The notes under the pieces: generated by a model
The model's database searches: none
Seen by the model: the letters and a program-made list of their open reading frames with translations, nothing else
What the model was told of the DNA's origin: nothing
Translations under genes and position numbers: made by a program
Part shown: positions 9,135-17,873 of the stretch, piece after piece
Layout of the letters: each line of letters begins with the position of its first letter
How positions within the stretch are numbered: position 1 is the first letter of the stretch
From: Lapidilactobacillus gannanensis
GTDB lineage: Bacteria; Bacillota; Bacilli; Lactobacillales; Lactobacillaceae
Length of the DNA: 55,940 nucleotides
Direction: 5' to 3'
Assembly (NCBI RefSeq): GCF_003946675.1
Contig: NZ_RHOT01000013.1
Coordinates: 1-55,940 of the forward strand

Positions 9135-9776
9135 CTAATACCAAGCCGGTTTGTCGCCATCAGTATTAGGCTTATTAATACCCACTGAATGCCGAATTTG
9201 TTCTTGTGGATGGTCGATTAGATGCTGCACATAAGCTGCAACACTTTGACGAGAAACTTCAGTACCCTTGAATGCTTCGCCTTTTTGCGTTAATTCGTAA
9301 TCAGTTTCGGCCTTATTATCAAGCCAAGCTGGCCGAATGATGGTGTAATCAAGGTCAGAATCCTCAATAAATTTGGCGGCAGCGGCATAAGTTGGCAAAT
9401 AGCCGTCATCGAGCATTTGATGATTCCATTTACCGAAAGCACCAGGGACCTCATCGTAAATACCTAAAGTAGAGATCCAAATCAGGCGCTTAACACCAGC
9501 CTGATCCATAGCAGCGACAACCTGCTTGGCCTGTGCTTCGATATTACCGCCGGCCAAATTGGCATAAACGATATCTTGACCAGCAATTGCTTTAGTTAAA
9601 TCACTAGCATTAGCGGCGTCGCCATCAATAATTGTCGCATTGCCAGTTTCAATGTTGGCTAAACGTGATGCTTGGCGAAGAAACAGGGTTAATTGGACTT
9701 GATCATCAGCCAATAAATCTTTCAAAGCTAAGCGGGCGATTTGGCCATGAGCCCCGATAATAGTTACTTTTACCAC
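9135..9776 (-). CDS. NmrA-like NAD(P)-binding reductase/epimerase-type protein
   Basis: A 213-residue Rossmann protein of the atypical SDR/NmrA group. The dinucleotide motif GAHGQIARLALKDL is at the N-terminus, a DGDAA segment follows strand 3, and VKRLIWISTLGIY is in the active-site region. Typical SDR Tyr-x3-Lys residues are not evident, so catalysis is uncertain. It is paralogous to the genes at 40375 and 43100. All three share GIYDE/GLYHE-like and late xPxTD/E motifs. It starts at GTG 9776 behind AAGGAGG at nine bases. It is a single-gene unit; its terminator is the hairpin of repeat A2. Substrate unknown. Confidence 0.75.
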   Translation of the reverse strand: MVKVTIIGAHGQIARLALKDLLADDQVQLTLFLRQASRLANIETGNATIIDGDAANASDLTKAIAGQDIVYANLAGGNIEAQAKQVVAAMDQAGVKRLIWISTLGIYDEVPGAFGKWNHQMLDDGYLPTYAAAAKFIEDSDLDYTIIRPAWLDNKAETDYELTQKGEAFKGTEVSRQSVAAYVQHLIDHPQEQIRHSVGINKPNTDGDKPAWY

Positions 9777-10063
9777 GAAAATTCCTCCTTAAGTAGATAA
9801 ACGGTGTGAAGCGACCTGTAGTTACCCAAGGATTGATCACTCCGAACACATCTCTGTAAAAATCTTTTAAAATTGCCTAAAGTTTTGACGTTTGCTGGTA
9901 GTTTTAATAGCCAAACAAGCCTTAATCACTTTACATCACTAATATAAAGTAAGTGTAAAGGCGAAGCAAGTAAACATTACTGTGATTTTAATAACAATCA
10001 GGATAGTATGCCTGCGATTACAGCTGCGCTATGATAAAGCCGAGATAAAAGGGGGGACTTCTA

Positions 10064-10432
10064 ATGGAAATTGGGACTTTAGCAGAGTGGGTTGCCGGTA
10101 TTTCGGAATTGCTGGCAGTCATTGTGGCATTATTCTTGCCAATGTATAATGCTCACCGACAGAACAGAAAGCAGGAAGAGCAAGTTTTAAAGGTTAGCTT
10201 TCGGATTGGTAAGCGGGTTATTCAAGATAAGGCTGATCATCCTGAGACGGCGATGGATAAATTAGAAAGTTATCAGGATTTGCGTAAGTTTAGTACGGTA
10301 GTTAGTTTGGTGACTGATAGTACAGCAGTGATTATTTTCCTGCATGATCTGGATGAAATCCTGGTAGAAGTTGATCACGGCCAATTAACAGCCGCTAAAG
10401 CAAGCCAACAAATTGATTCTTGGCATGTTTAA
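10064..10432 (+). CDS. uncharacterised small membrane-anchored protein
   Basis: 122 residues with one N-terminal hydrophobic helix (residues about 12-28, ISELLAVIVALFLPMY) followed by a basic stretch (HRQNRKQEEQ). By the positive-inside rule the remaining soluble part would face the cytoplasm. I do not recognise the family. ATG 10064 follows a GGGGGG-rich ribosome-binding site at good spacing. It is a single gene with no operon partner. Confidence 0.65.
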   Translation: MEIGTLAEWVAGISELLAVIVALFLPMYNAHRQNRKQEEQVLKVSFRIGKRVIQDKADHPETAMDKLESYQDLRKFSTVVSLVTDSTAVIIFLHDLDEILVEVDHGQLTAAKASQQIDSWHV

Positions 10433-10583
10433 TCGCGGGGTTCTTTCCAAGAAGAAGCACTGTTGCTGGCATTGATAAACAGAACAGGTTTTGACTGGAC
10501 TTTTTTATTTTTTGAAAGGAGGACGTGGTCGCTGAGAATTACAGTTGACCAGCATATGAATGCGTTAGGTGCAAGCATTTGTT

Positions 10584-10612
10584 TTGCATTTCAATCGAAA
10601 AATCGCTATGAT
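10584..10612 (+). promoter_or_regulatory. promoter of the HesB-like gene
   Basis: TTGCAT (10584-10589), a 17-base spacer and TATGAT (10607-10612). This gives a 5' UTR of about 60 nt before ATG 10678. Confidence 0.7.
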
Positions 10613-10677
10613 AGTAGTTGTAAAAGTTGTGCACAATTTAAATTATTGGACTTTCGAAATTCAAATGAGGTGATCTG

Positions 10678-11076
10678 ATGGAATTAAAAATTAAAGCAGG
10701 CGCGCAAACATATCTTGATGCAAAAGTAAAAGCAGATGATTTGGTTTTACTGGCGCTAGACGATGGTTCCAATAAGTTCTCAAATATGGGCGGGTCTTGT
10801 ACAATTGGGAGTAAATTCCAATTGGTAATTGTGGATCAAGCCGACCCTGATTTCCAAGTGCCAGTGACCAATAATTTAAACTGGCAGTTATTTACTGGTG
10901 AACCAGAACTAACTTATTTAGGCGCTGGCTTGAATTTAGATTATAAAAATGGCTTTATGACGCTCAGCGACAACAGCGGTATTCTTGATGGTGCAGTGAC
11001 AATCTCTCACTACCAAGCACCAACAACTGCTGAATTGAAAGAACAAATGAAAACTGATGGCGTTCATAATTGTTAA
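10678..11076 (+). CDS. HesB-like / iron-sulfur cluster biosynthesis family protein
   Basis: A 132-residue single-domain protein. It shows the layout of the short Fe-S_biosyn-like proteins of lactobacilli: LVLLALDDGSN, then GGSCTIGSKFQLVIVD, and near the end a GFMTLSDNSGILDG segment matching the loop around the former cluster ligands. Only one conserved Cys (in GGSCTIG) is in a typical position, so an A-type scaffold role is doubtful. The lactobacillar members are of unknown function. ATG 10678 follows GAGGTGA. It is a single-gene unit with its own promoter. Confidence 0.7.
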   Translation: MELKIKAGAQTYLDAKVKADDLVLLALDDGSNKFSNMGGSCTIGSKFQLVIVDQADPDFQVPVTNNLNWQLFTGEPELTYLGAGLNLDYKNGFMTLSDNSGILDGAVTISHYQAPTTAELKEQMKTDGVHNC

Positions 11077-11149
11077 CAACTCCCTATAACTAGTGACCAA
11101 CTATTCCCCCGATAGTTTGTTTTATACTGCTAAAAAAGATCAATGTCAC

Positions 11150-11345
11150 AGTCGAAAATGAGTCTGAGACATAAGTCTATTCTCCAAAAAAATAATATGA
11201 ACTTTCGTTGCTGACACGTGTTCTCAAATGGCAACCGGTTCTGCTTAACGCCAATGCCGAGCAATTCTATCGTAGAATTGTTCGGCATTTTACGTTAATA
11301 ATCACCGGCTGATCACCTTTTGTCACACGCTGTTTTAGTGATAGC
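11150..11345. repeat. family B hairpin repeat, copy B1 (reverse orientation)
   Basis: This is the main content of the 357-base gap between 11077 and 11434. The central stem AATGCCGA (11253-11260) pairs with TTCGGCATT (11281-11289) through a CAATTC/GAATTG continuation. It is flanked by the TTAACG/CGTTAA stem and CCGGT/ACCGG arms. On the minus strand it aligns with B3 over about 190 bases, including the tail GGAGAATAGACTTATG. Confidence 0.85.
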
Positions 11346-11434
11346 TGCTTCACTGCTGATTAATGGAAAGTAATCAAATTGCGGATTGCTAAAATTCGAA
11401 GATTTTCCATTAAAGCGTAATGATTCAGCAAAAG

Positions 11435-11767
11435 CTATTGTAAGGCTTGTAATTGCGGCATTAATTTAGCTTGTAATAGCTGGAGAATTTCAGTTTCGTG
11501 AAGATCAGTTGTGACGTGGCCCTGAAACAAGTCGTGCAATGTTGTTAGCCTTTGTTCATCGGCAGCGATTTGCCAGGCTGCTTTTAAGTCAAGTTGCTGG
11601 TTGGCAGTATTATAAACCAGCGTGTAACGTTTAACGCGGAAATTATAGGGATCATGAAATTCGCCCGGTTGTAAAAAGGTATTGATCAGAATCATAATCC
11701 GGTGAGCCAATTGTTGAAAATCCTGAGGCTGATTTTTTTGTTGTGAATGTTTGGTAGTTGCTAACAT
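11435..11767 (-). CDS. uncharacterised 110-residue protein
   Basis: A soluble, Gln/Leu-rich protein (LAHRIMILINTFLQPGEF, then FRVKRYTLVYNTANQQLDL, then a C-terminal helix LLQAKLMPQLQAL). I do not recognise a family. ATG 11767 is preceded by AGGAGGA at good spacing, which supports translation. It is a single gene and no membrane segment is visible. Confidence 0.6.
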   Translation of the reverse strand: MLATTKHSQQKNQPQDFQQLAHRIMILINTFLQPGEFHDPYNFRVKRYTLVYNTANQQLDLKAAWQIAADEQRLTTLHDLFQGHVTTDLHETEILQLLQAKLMPQLQALQ

Positions 11768-11989
11768 GTTTAGTCCTCCTAACTTTTATTTTAACCACCA
11801 CTATTGTAACGCACTTGCTACTGAGTGGCGCATTTTTTACTAATCTATTTAAGTTGGTTCAACCAATCAGGGTATTGGCGAATAAAAAAGCCGTCGTTAG
11901 TCTGATTTTGAAATCAAACGTGGGACGGACGGCGAACAAGTTAATATTTTTTATAATGGACTTAACGATAAATAAGGGAGCGTTAAGTG

Positions 11990-12370
11990 ATGAAACGATT
12001 CATTAAAGTGGTTTTGGGATTAATTTTAGTAGTTGGGGTCATGGCCGGCGGGTTGGCTTTGGCTACGCGGAACAGTTCGGGCGAACTGGCCGGTGTCGTT
12101 GACCGCTTCAATCCACTGGTGCCAGAAAAAGTAGTGTATATTAAAACAACCGATCCAGAAACTGTGAATGGCTATGGAACAGCTCATTACAAACAATTGG
12201 CGGCTGATGAAAAAGGGCAAGCACGAACAATTGAATTTGATGGCTTAAAGAAATTTCGGCGTAATTATTTCATGAAGCTGAAGTCTAAGGGCGCTTATGT
12301 CTCTAATTACAAAATTATGCCAAAAGAAGCGGTACCGCAAGCGGCGTTAGCAGTACTTGAAATGAATTAA
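11990..12370 (+). CDS. YxeA-family (DUF1093) secreted or anchored protein
   Basis: About 126 residues with an N-terminal basic stretch and hydrophobic helix (VVLGLILVVGVMAGGLAL), so it is exported or membrane-anchored. The rest follows the YxeA pattern: VVYIKTT, GYGTAHYKQLAADEKG, LKKFRRNYFMKLKSKGAYVSNYK and a late VPQAALAVL. The fold is a small beta-barrel domain and its role is unknown. ATG 11990 is preferred over the adjacent GTG 11987 because GGGAG (11976-11980) is spaced nine bases from it. A TATAAT lies at 11952-11957 without a clear -35. Confidence 0.8.
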   Translation: MKRFIKVVLGLILVVGVMAGGLALATRNSSGELAGVVDRFNPLVPEKVVYIKTTDPETVNGYGTAHYKQLAADEKGQARTIEFDGLKKFRRNYFMKLKSKGAYVSNYKIMPKEAVPQAALAVLEMN

Positions 12371-12477
12371 AAATGGTATTCGCTGTTTAAGAATTGGTTG
12401 CTTTTTATTGGTAGCATAGCGGTTATTCCATTGTGGCGACAAGCTGTACACAGCACGACTGTAATTGAAATAAATAT

Positions 12478-12535
12478 AAAAGCTTGTGTCATCATCACTT
12501 TACAAATTAAGAATGATGACACAAGCTATTTTTTT
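12478..12535. terminator. bidirectional rho-independent terminator
   Basis: AAAGCTTGTGTCATCAT pairs with ATGATGACACAAGCT around a 17-base loop, followed by T7 on the plus strand and by a U-rich stretch on the minus strand. It separates the convergent yxeA-like and VanZ-RDD genes. Confidence 0.92.
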
Positions 12536-12537
12536 GC

Positions 12538-13725
12538 TTAATCAGCTGAGGACTCAGACTTTTCCGCGGCTGAAGTGGTTTCAGTTGTAGCTGGTTGGGT
12601 TAAACTAATTTGCATGGTTTTGGCCCAGTCGTCATAAAAGAAGCGACCTTGCCGGAAAAATAACCCCCAAACAAAATTAATACCGATGAAAACTGAAATC
12701 AGGCCACTGACGCCAAGTAGCAGCAAATTAGCTTGACTTTGGTGCATTTTACTGAAAATTTGGACGATCAAATAATTAGTTTCAACGAAGCTAGGAATGG
12801 CAATGCCATAAAGTAGTAGCTGTCGGAGTAACAGCCAACCGAATTTAACTGGCTGTTGATCAGCGGCGACAATTTCAATTTTGACGATTTTTTTGCCTAG
12901 CGTTTCACCATGCTTCCAAGCTGGCACAACTAAGAAAATCAAGAGGCAGCTCAGGCTATAAAGTAAAATATGATTTTTGCTAGCCCACTGCCAGCCCAGA
13001 AGTGCGAATAAACCAGCAAACAAGCCAGAAATCAGTGGCTGACAAATCACGAAATCAATTAACCACGCGACTAATCGTCTGGTGAAAGTGACGCGTCGTC
13101 CTTTGGCAATGCTTTTGGCGTCCATCTCTTCGCGCGAGGGGAAGGCCATAACCAGTAGCGGCGTTATAACGGCACCAATTAGTGCACCGGTGGTATTTAG
13201 GATGAGGTCGTCTACATCAAAAAGTCGATAAGGACGTGGGTAAATACCATACAGGCCAGAGAGCTGCGTTAATTCGAAAAATAAACTGAGACCAAATCCC
13301 CATAATATAATTTTAGGAAATGATTGTTTGAAATAATAACGTAGATATACGCCGAAGGGAATCGTCAGAACCACGTTAAAAACTGGTTGAATAAAACCGG
13401 GTTGGCGAATGGCCCTAGACCAAGTACCAGGGTCGCGTGGTTTAAAAACAGTCGTTAGCCAGAACTCGCGCCAGGCAGTGAATGGCACTAAGTTATAACG
13501 TTGCGTCGTCAGTTTTGCAACGTCGGCGATTTTCGGCAAGGGGAGGATGATCAAGAAATAGGCACAAAGTAAATAGAAAACAAAGGAGTAAATGGTGATG
13601 CCTCGCCAAGTGCTAAGTCCACCATAACGCCGATATTGCCAGATTAAAAAAGGCAGTGCAATGAGCAATGCTAAAAATGGAAAAGTCAAAATTGCTGTTT
13701 TAATTGGAAATAAATAAGTTGCCAT
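12538..13725 (-). CDS. VanZ-like / RDD fusion membrane protein
   Basis: A 395-residue polytopic protein. Residues about 1-200 match VanZ-like domains, with helices in the first 60 residues, FGVYLRYYF, LFFELTQLSGLYG and FDVDDLILNTTGALIG. From about residue 215 an RDD domain begins (RRLVAWLIDFVI, the Arg and two Asp that name the family, then HGETLGKKIVKIEIV). The C-terminal tail is Ser/Ala/Thr/Glu-rich and soluble. VanZ-like domains are linked to teicoplanin tolerance in enterococci and RDD domains sometimes to solute transport. The function of the fusion is unknown. Start ATG 13725 has AAGGGCG upstream. Confidence 0.85.
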   Translation of the reverse strand: MATYLFPIKTAILTFPFLALLIALPFLIWQYRRYGGLSTWRGITIYSFVFYLLCAYFLIILPLPKIADVAKLTTQRYNLVPFTAWREFWLTTVFKPRDPGTWSRAIRQPGFIQPVFNVVLTIPFGVYLRYYFKQSFPKIILWGFGLSLFFELTQLSGLYGIYPRPYRLFDVDDLILNTTGALIGAVITPLLVMAFPSREEMDAKSIAKGRRVTFTRRLVAWLIDFVICQPLISGLFAGLFALLGWQWASKNHILLYSLSCLLIFLVVPAWKHGETLGKKIVKIEIVAADQQPVKFGWLLLRQLLLYGIAIPSFVETNYLIVQIFSKMHQSQANLLLLGVSGLISVFIGINFVWGLFFRQGRFFYDDWAKTMQISLTQPATTETTSAAEKSESSAD

Positions 13726-13865
13726 AAGCGCCCTTCTTTGTCAGTGTTACTTACATTATGCCAGTGCGCTTGGGAGATTTAAATAAAAATGCTGGTCTTT
13801 TTCAATAATGCTTGCTCGAAATTTTAAATTTAGTCTGCGCTAAATATTTGTCTTAATCAGGTTAA

Positions 13866-14483
13866 TTACAAATTATCCCAGTCGATTTTGCGGTTTTTGA
13901 AATAATACTCGCGATCGTGCTCATTGACCGGCCGTAGAATGTGACAAGGATTACCCACAGCCACAACATTATCAGGCAAATCCTTAGTGACAATACTCCC
14001 AGCGCCAATCACAACATTATTGCCAATTGTGATTCCGGGAAGCACGATCACACCAGCGCCGAACCAGCAATTGTTACCAATGTGGACGGGCATATTGTAT
14101 TGATAGTCCTGCCGCCGTAATTCCGGCAAGATGGGATGCCCAGCAGTGGCAATTGTGACGTTAGGGCCAAACATCGTCCGTGAACCAACATAAATATGGG
14201 TATCATCAACTAGGGTTAAATTGAAATTTGCATAAACATGGTCGCCAAAGTGAACATGATAGCCACCAAAATTAGCATGAAATGGTGGTTCTAAATAACA
14301 ATCGGGACCAATTTCGGCGAACATTTTAGCCAATAGTTTTTGTCGCTTAGTTGTTTCTGTGGGCCGACTTTGGTTATAGTCGTATAAAAGTTCTAAGCAT
14401 TGTTGTTGCTGCTTAGCAATTTCCGGATCACTTGGTTGATAAAGTCCGCCATTGTGCATTTTTTCTTGATTTGTTTGAGTCAT
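13866..14483 (-). CDS. maltose/galactoside O-acetyltransferase-type hexapeptide enzyme
   Basis: A 205-residue LacA/Maa-type acetyltransferase that uses acetyl-CoA to acetylate sugars. The N-terminal Maa helix region ends with PDCYLEPPFHANFG. A left-handed beta-helix with hexapeptide repeats follows (HFGDHVYANFNL, IGNNCWFGAGVI, IGNNVVIGAG), then the closing loop VAVGNPCHILR. The His in ATAGHP is the expected catalytic residue. It lies 22 bases downstream of the MFS gene on the same strand, so the two are probably co-transcribed with the AraC gene. The acceptor sugar is unknown. Confidence 0.9.
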   Translation of the reverse strand: MTQTNQEKMHNGGLYQPSDPEIAKQQQQCLELLYDYNQSRPTETTKRQKLLAKMFAEIGPDCYLEPPFHANFGGYHVHFGDHVYANFNLTLVDDTHIYVGSRTMFGPNVTIATAGHPILPELRRQDYQYNMPVHIGNNCWFGAGVIVLPGITIGNNVVIGAGSIVTKDLPDNVVAVGNPCHILRPVNEHDREYYFKNRKIDWDNL

Positions 14484-14505
14484 GATTAAATTCCCTTCTG
14501 GTTGC

Positions 14506-15675
14506 TTAATTGTTATTTTTTAAAATCGGCCCAGTGCTGATCACAATCAGTAATAAACAAGCACTAACCCAGCCGAGGGTATTTTCAGTTGGTTGGCCCC
14601 AACCAAACTGGCCTAATAGCTGCCAAAGTGGTGGTGCGAAGAAAGCACTAATAATTGTGGTGATGGTCAGCCAACTGCTCATTTGCTGAATTTGTTGTGG
14701 ATCAAGGCCCGTTTGACTGTGAAAGACTAGATAAGGGCCCGTATAAGAATAAATGTAATTGAAACTTATTGCCATGATCAAGCCGCTGAAGGCATTGGGT
14801 GCCAGTAAAAGGCCAAGTACAGTGAGACCAGCACCAGCATACCCAACAGTTAACGTGCGGCGCTGCAAACGGCGATGAACGCGCCCAAACGTGAGACCGG
14901 CAACTAAACCACCTAGATTCATCAACGCTAAAGTTAAGTTAATAAATTTGGGATTACCCCAATGACGAGCTGCAAAATAATTAGGCAGTTTTAATTGTAC
15001 GCCCCACAACAACAAATAGGTCAGGAAGGTCAAGCCTAACAACTGCCATTTTTCACGCGGTAAAGGTGTTGGTGTAATTGTTACAGACGATTTTTTGCTG
15101 GGAGTCGTAACTGCTGGTAACCAGTAAATGGCTAGTAAAGCATTGACAATCAGGATGAGATACAATAAGAAAATCCGTCGCCAGTTCTGGGCCACTAACC
15201 AACTGGCAGTCAAGAGAAATGCCGCATTGCCGAGCGCAGTCAAACCAGTTTGATAGCCGAGCAGCCGCGCCTGAAAATCACCATGGTAGAGCTGGGCAAT
15301 CAAACTAATGGCATGTGGTGAGAATAGGCCAATGCCTAACCCTAAAATGATGCGACTTAGCATGATGCTCCCAAAGCCTTGCTGAAGAAAAGGCCAACTG
15401 CCGGCGAAAGCACTTAATAATAGACCACTGATAATCACCGCGCGATTGCCAAAACGGCGGGTCAGTTTAGGATTTAAAAGTAGCGTCAACAGCGCGCTAA
15501 GATTAGCAATCGTCACCAACCACTCAATCCAAATAGTAGGTACTTGCGGAAAAGCTTGCCGTAATTGGGGAATGATTCCGGTGATTAAACTAGCCACACC
15601 ACTGACCAGCGACAGACTCAGAACAGTTGTTAAAATGAGGCTGGCCCTTTTAGTCGACTTGGTTGGCGGTAACAT
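14506..15675 (-). CDS. MFS transporter (CynX/NimT- or YbcL-like type)
   Basis: A 389-residue protein with about 12 hydrophobic segments. The signature GNRAVIISGLLLSAF follows helix 2 and GLGIGLFSPHAIS is helix 4 of MFS exporters. It is a cytoplasmic-membrane drug or solute antiporter; the substrate is unknown. Its Shine-Dalgarno sequence AAGGAGG forms part of the 3' arm of a terminator-shaped hairpin (15687-15719). Its expression may therefore be limited both by termination after the upstream AraC gene and by masking of the ribosome-binding site. Confidence 0.85.
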   Translation of the reverse strand: MLPPTKSTKRASLILTTVLSLSLVSGVASLITGIIPQLRQAFPQVPTIWIEWLVTIANLSALLTLLLNPKLTRRFGNRAVIISGLLLSAFAGSWPFLQQGFGSIMLSRIILGLGIGLFSPHAISLIAQLYHGDFQARLLGYQTGLTALGNAAFLLTASWLVAQNWRRIFLLYLILIVNALLAIYWLPAVTTPSKKSSVTITPTPLPREKWQLLGLTFLTYLLLWGVQLKLPNYFAARHWGNPKFINLTLALMNLGGLVAGLTFGRVHRRLQRRTLTVGYAGAGLTVLGLLLAPNAFSGLIMAISFNYIYSYTGPYLVFHSQTGLDPQQIQQMSSWLTITTIISAFFAPPLWQLLGQFGWGQPTENTLGWVSACLLLIVISTGPILKNNN

Positions 15676-15679
15676 GATA

Positions 15680-15719
15680 AAAAAACCTCCTTAAATCAAA
15701 ATTGATTTGATTCAAGGAG
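15680..15719 (-). terminator. intrinsic terminator hairpin overlapping the MFS ribosome-binding site
   Basis: Minus strand: CTCCTTGAATCAAA (15706-15719) pairs with TTTGATTTAAGGAG (15687-15700), 13 of 14 positions, followed by GTTTTTTT. The 3' arm contains the AAGGAG of the MFS gene whose ATG is at 15675. It follows the AraC gene stop at 15773. Confidence 0.75.
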
Positions 15720-15772
15720 TAGATTAGCATGTTTAATTTGGATAAAAACGACATTTTTGAAAGCTAACAGGC

Positions 15773-16630
15773 TTATTTTTGGTGGTAACGGGCATAAGCT
15801 TGACGATATTCACCAGGCGTGAGTCCCTTCCAAGCCTTAAAATTGCGATTTAACGTTTTATCGTTGGCAAAGCCACTGCTACTAGCAATAAAAGTGACTT
15901 TTTGATTAGTCTCGAGTAGTAAGCGGCGGGCGTTCATTAGCCGCACAAGCCGAATATAATGGCTAATCGACATTTGTAAGTTTTTATTGAATTGTTGATT
16001 CAAGGTGGTTAGTGACACGTGGAATTGCCTGGCTAAATTACGACCAGTCAACTCTTCTGCAAAATTTTGGTTGATATAGGTCATTACTGAATCCGTCAAA
16101 TTAGCATTAGGGTTGATTTTTTGCGTGTTGATTGGCACTGTGTAAGATTCATCAAGGGCGACGAAGATTCGGAATAAATGACTCATGATCAATAAGCGGC
16201 GTTGATCAGATAGTCCTTGCTGAATCAAGGTTCGAATTGCTAATAATTGCTGACGAATTTCTTGATAGGCAGCTGGGGCATCAATAGCCGAATGTTCGCC
16301 GGCCAAGGTGACTTGCCAATTACTGCTGGCTGGCAATTGCTTTTGAAGAAAATCATCATCAATAATAATCCCAAATTCTTGCCAGTCAGCCGTATCGCTG
16401 CCAGTAGCGCTGTGCACGACTCGCCGATTAACGGCCCAAAGATCACCAGGATGATAGAGGGTTGTTTGACCATCAGTCACAAAATGCAACTCGTCACCAG
16501 CCAGTAAATAGTTTAATTCAATGCCTTCATGCCAATGTGGCGCAACATTAATTGAAGTTAGCGGGTCATGTTCATAATATTTAAATGGTAAACGGGGCAG
16601 CAATTGGACTGTTTCATGTGTAATTGTCAT
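15773..16630 (-). CDS. AraC-family transcriptional regulator
   Basis: 285 residues. The N-terminal cupin-like sensor domain (HWHEGIELNYLLAGDELHFV, YHPGDLWAVN) typically binds a sugar or small metabolite. The C-terminal domain (from about residue 185) has two HTH motifs (TGRNLARQFHVSLTTLNQQF and VTFIASSSGFANDKTLNRNF) and ends in the signature LTPGEYRQ. It is the first gene of a probable AraC-MFS-acetyltransferase unit and likely controls it (inference). ATG 16630 has GAGGTGA upstream. Confidence 0.88.
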   Translation of the reverse strand: MTITHETVQLLPRLPFKYYEHDPLTSINVAPHWHEGIELNYLLAGDELHFVTDGQTTLYHPGDLWAVNRRVVHSATGSDTADWQEFGIIIDDDFLQKQLPASSNWQVTLAGEHSAIDAPAAYQEIRQQLLAIRTLIQQGLSDQRRLLIMSHLFRIFVALDESYTVPINTQKINPNANLTDSVMTYINQNFAEELTGRNLARQFHVSLTTLNQQFNKNLQMSISHYIRLVRLMNARRLLLETNQKVTFIASSSGFANDKTLNRNFKAWKGLTPGEYRQAYARYHQK

Positions 16631-16771
16631 TATTTCACCTCAAATTCAGTAGCTCGATAGATTTAGCATAGCATATTTTATTTCTCTACTGGTAAAAAGT
16701 TAGAAAGAGTCGTCTTTAGTTGCAGAAATGTCCCGCTTTGTTGCCAAAATCATGTTAAGTTACCTGTAAGC

Positions 16772-16783
16772 AGTGACGTCACT
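16772..16783. promoter_or_regulatory. 12-bp perfect palindrome upstream of the Cof phosphatase
   Basis: AGTGACGTCACT stands 30 bases before the start codon and just downstream of a weak TTGCCA (16741-16746) promoter-like stretch. It has the form of a small operator, but the regulator is unknown. Confidence 0.35.
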
Positions 16784-16812
16784 AATTAATTCAGAATCCT
16801 ATGGAGGTAAAA

Positions 16813-17625
16813 ATGACTATTCGTTTAATTGCCATCGATGTCGATGACACCTTATTAAATTCTCATGGTGAAATTTCGCCCACCACGCAACAGGCGATTC
16901 AACAAGCAACGGCTCAAGGCATTAAAGTAGTCCTTTGTTCAGGGCGACCTTTAGCTGGTTTGCAACATTATTTGGCAGCGTTGCAGTTAGCTGGTGCTGA
17001 CCAATACGTCATCACCTATAATGGTGCCGTAACCGAAAGCTTGACTGGTAAAATTATCGTCCGCCATGTGATTACTAACCGAGACTACCGCGAACTGACA
17101 GCTTTTGGGCAGCAACGACAAATACCATTTAATGTTTTGGCACCAGACAGTACTATTTATACCGCTGATCGTGATATTGATCCAATTACAGTCGTTCAAG
17201 CTTGGGAAAACCATGCTGGTATTTTGGTTCGTAGACCAGATGAATTGCCGGAAAACTTTGAAATTGCCAAAGGCCTTTTTGTCGGCCCAGCAGCATTATT
17301 AAACCAGATTGAACCCGTCGTAACTGAAAAATTCGGGCAACGTCTTTATGTCGTTCGTGCTGCTGCTAATTTCTTAGAGGTGATGGCCACTGGGGTCAAT
17401 AAAGGTCAAGCTCTCGAAGATTTGGCGACGCGATTGCAAATTAAGCCAGCTGAGATAATGGCGCTTGGTGACGAGAGAAATGATTTACCAATGTTTGCTT
17501 TTGCCGGGACTGCCGTCGCCATGGCTAACGGCAGCGAACTCGCTAAACAACATGCCGATTTTGTAACAGCCAGCAATGATGATAACGGTGTTGCGCAAGC
17601 CATTGAAAAATATGCTTTAAGATAG
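16813..17625 (+). CDS. Cof-type HAD-IIB phosphatase
   Basis: A 270-residue cytoplasmic phosphatase of the Cof/YidA type, acting on sugar phosphates or cofactor phosphates. Motif I is AIDVDDTLLNS (nucleophile Asp), motif II is VVLCSGRP, the motif III Lys is in TGVNKGQAL, and motif IV is ALGDERNDLPMF. The C2B cap domain lies between motifs II and III. The upstream in-frame ATG at 16801 overlaps GGAGG; ATG 16813 is six bases after that site and is chosen. Substrate unknown. Confidence 0.9.
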   Translation: MTIRLIAIDVDDTLLNSHGEISPTTQQAIQQATAQGIKVVLCSGRPLAGLQHYLAALQLAGADQYVITYNGAVTESLTGKIIVRHVITNRDYRELTAFGQQRQIPFNVLAPDSTIYTADRDIDPITVVQAWENHAGILVRRPDELPENFEIAKGLFVGPAALLNQIEPVVTEKFGQRLYVVRAAANFLEVMATGVNKGQALEDLATRLQIKPAEIMALGDERNDLPMFAFAGTAVAMANGSELAKQHADFVTASNDDNGVAQAIEKYALR

Positions 17626-17828
17626 TGACCTTCACACTTTCGTCACAGTTCCTTCTGCAAAGAAACATTATTCACCCACGATTTCGTCATAGGCAGTGGT
17701 TATAGTATTAAGTATAGAAAGTTACTTAATTGCTTGTTGCAAAACTTTCTACTCCAAAACCCTAAAACCCAAATTGCTAATTTTCTTCATTACTTTTTCA
17801 TTTTACTCCTCCAAAGTAAATGAAACCC

Positions 17829-17859
17829 ACACCACTTCCCGCCCAGAAGTGGTGTTTTT
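17829..17859 (+). terminator. rho-independent terminator without an obvious gene upstream
   Basis: ACACCACTTC and GAAGTGGTGT pair around CCCGCCCA, then TTTTT. It lies 200 bases after the Cof phosphatase. It either ends that transcript or ends a small RNA starting near the TATAGT at 17701-17706. The bases 17640-17828 contain no convincing ORF. Confidence 0.8.
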
Positions 17860-17873
17860 GTTGTATGTTGTGA

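Noticed and set aside
10463..10678. 71-codon ORF before the HesB-like gene
   Set aside because: No ribosome-binding site, spans the promoter at 10584-10612, no protein-like pattern.
11758..12006. 82-codon plus-strand ORF starting with a hydrophobic stretch
   Set aside because: Starts within the ribosome-binding region of the minus-strand gene 11435-11767, overlaps the promoter and start of the YxeA gene, and has no ribosome-binding site.
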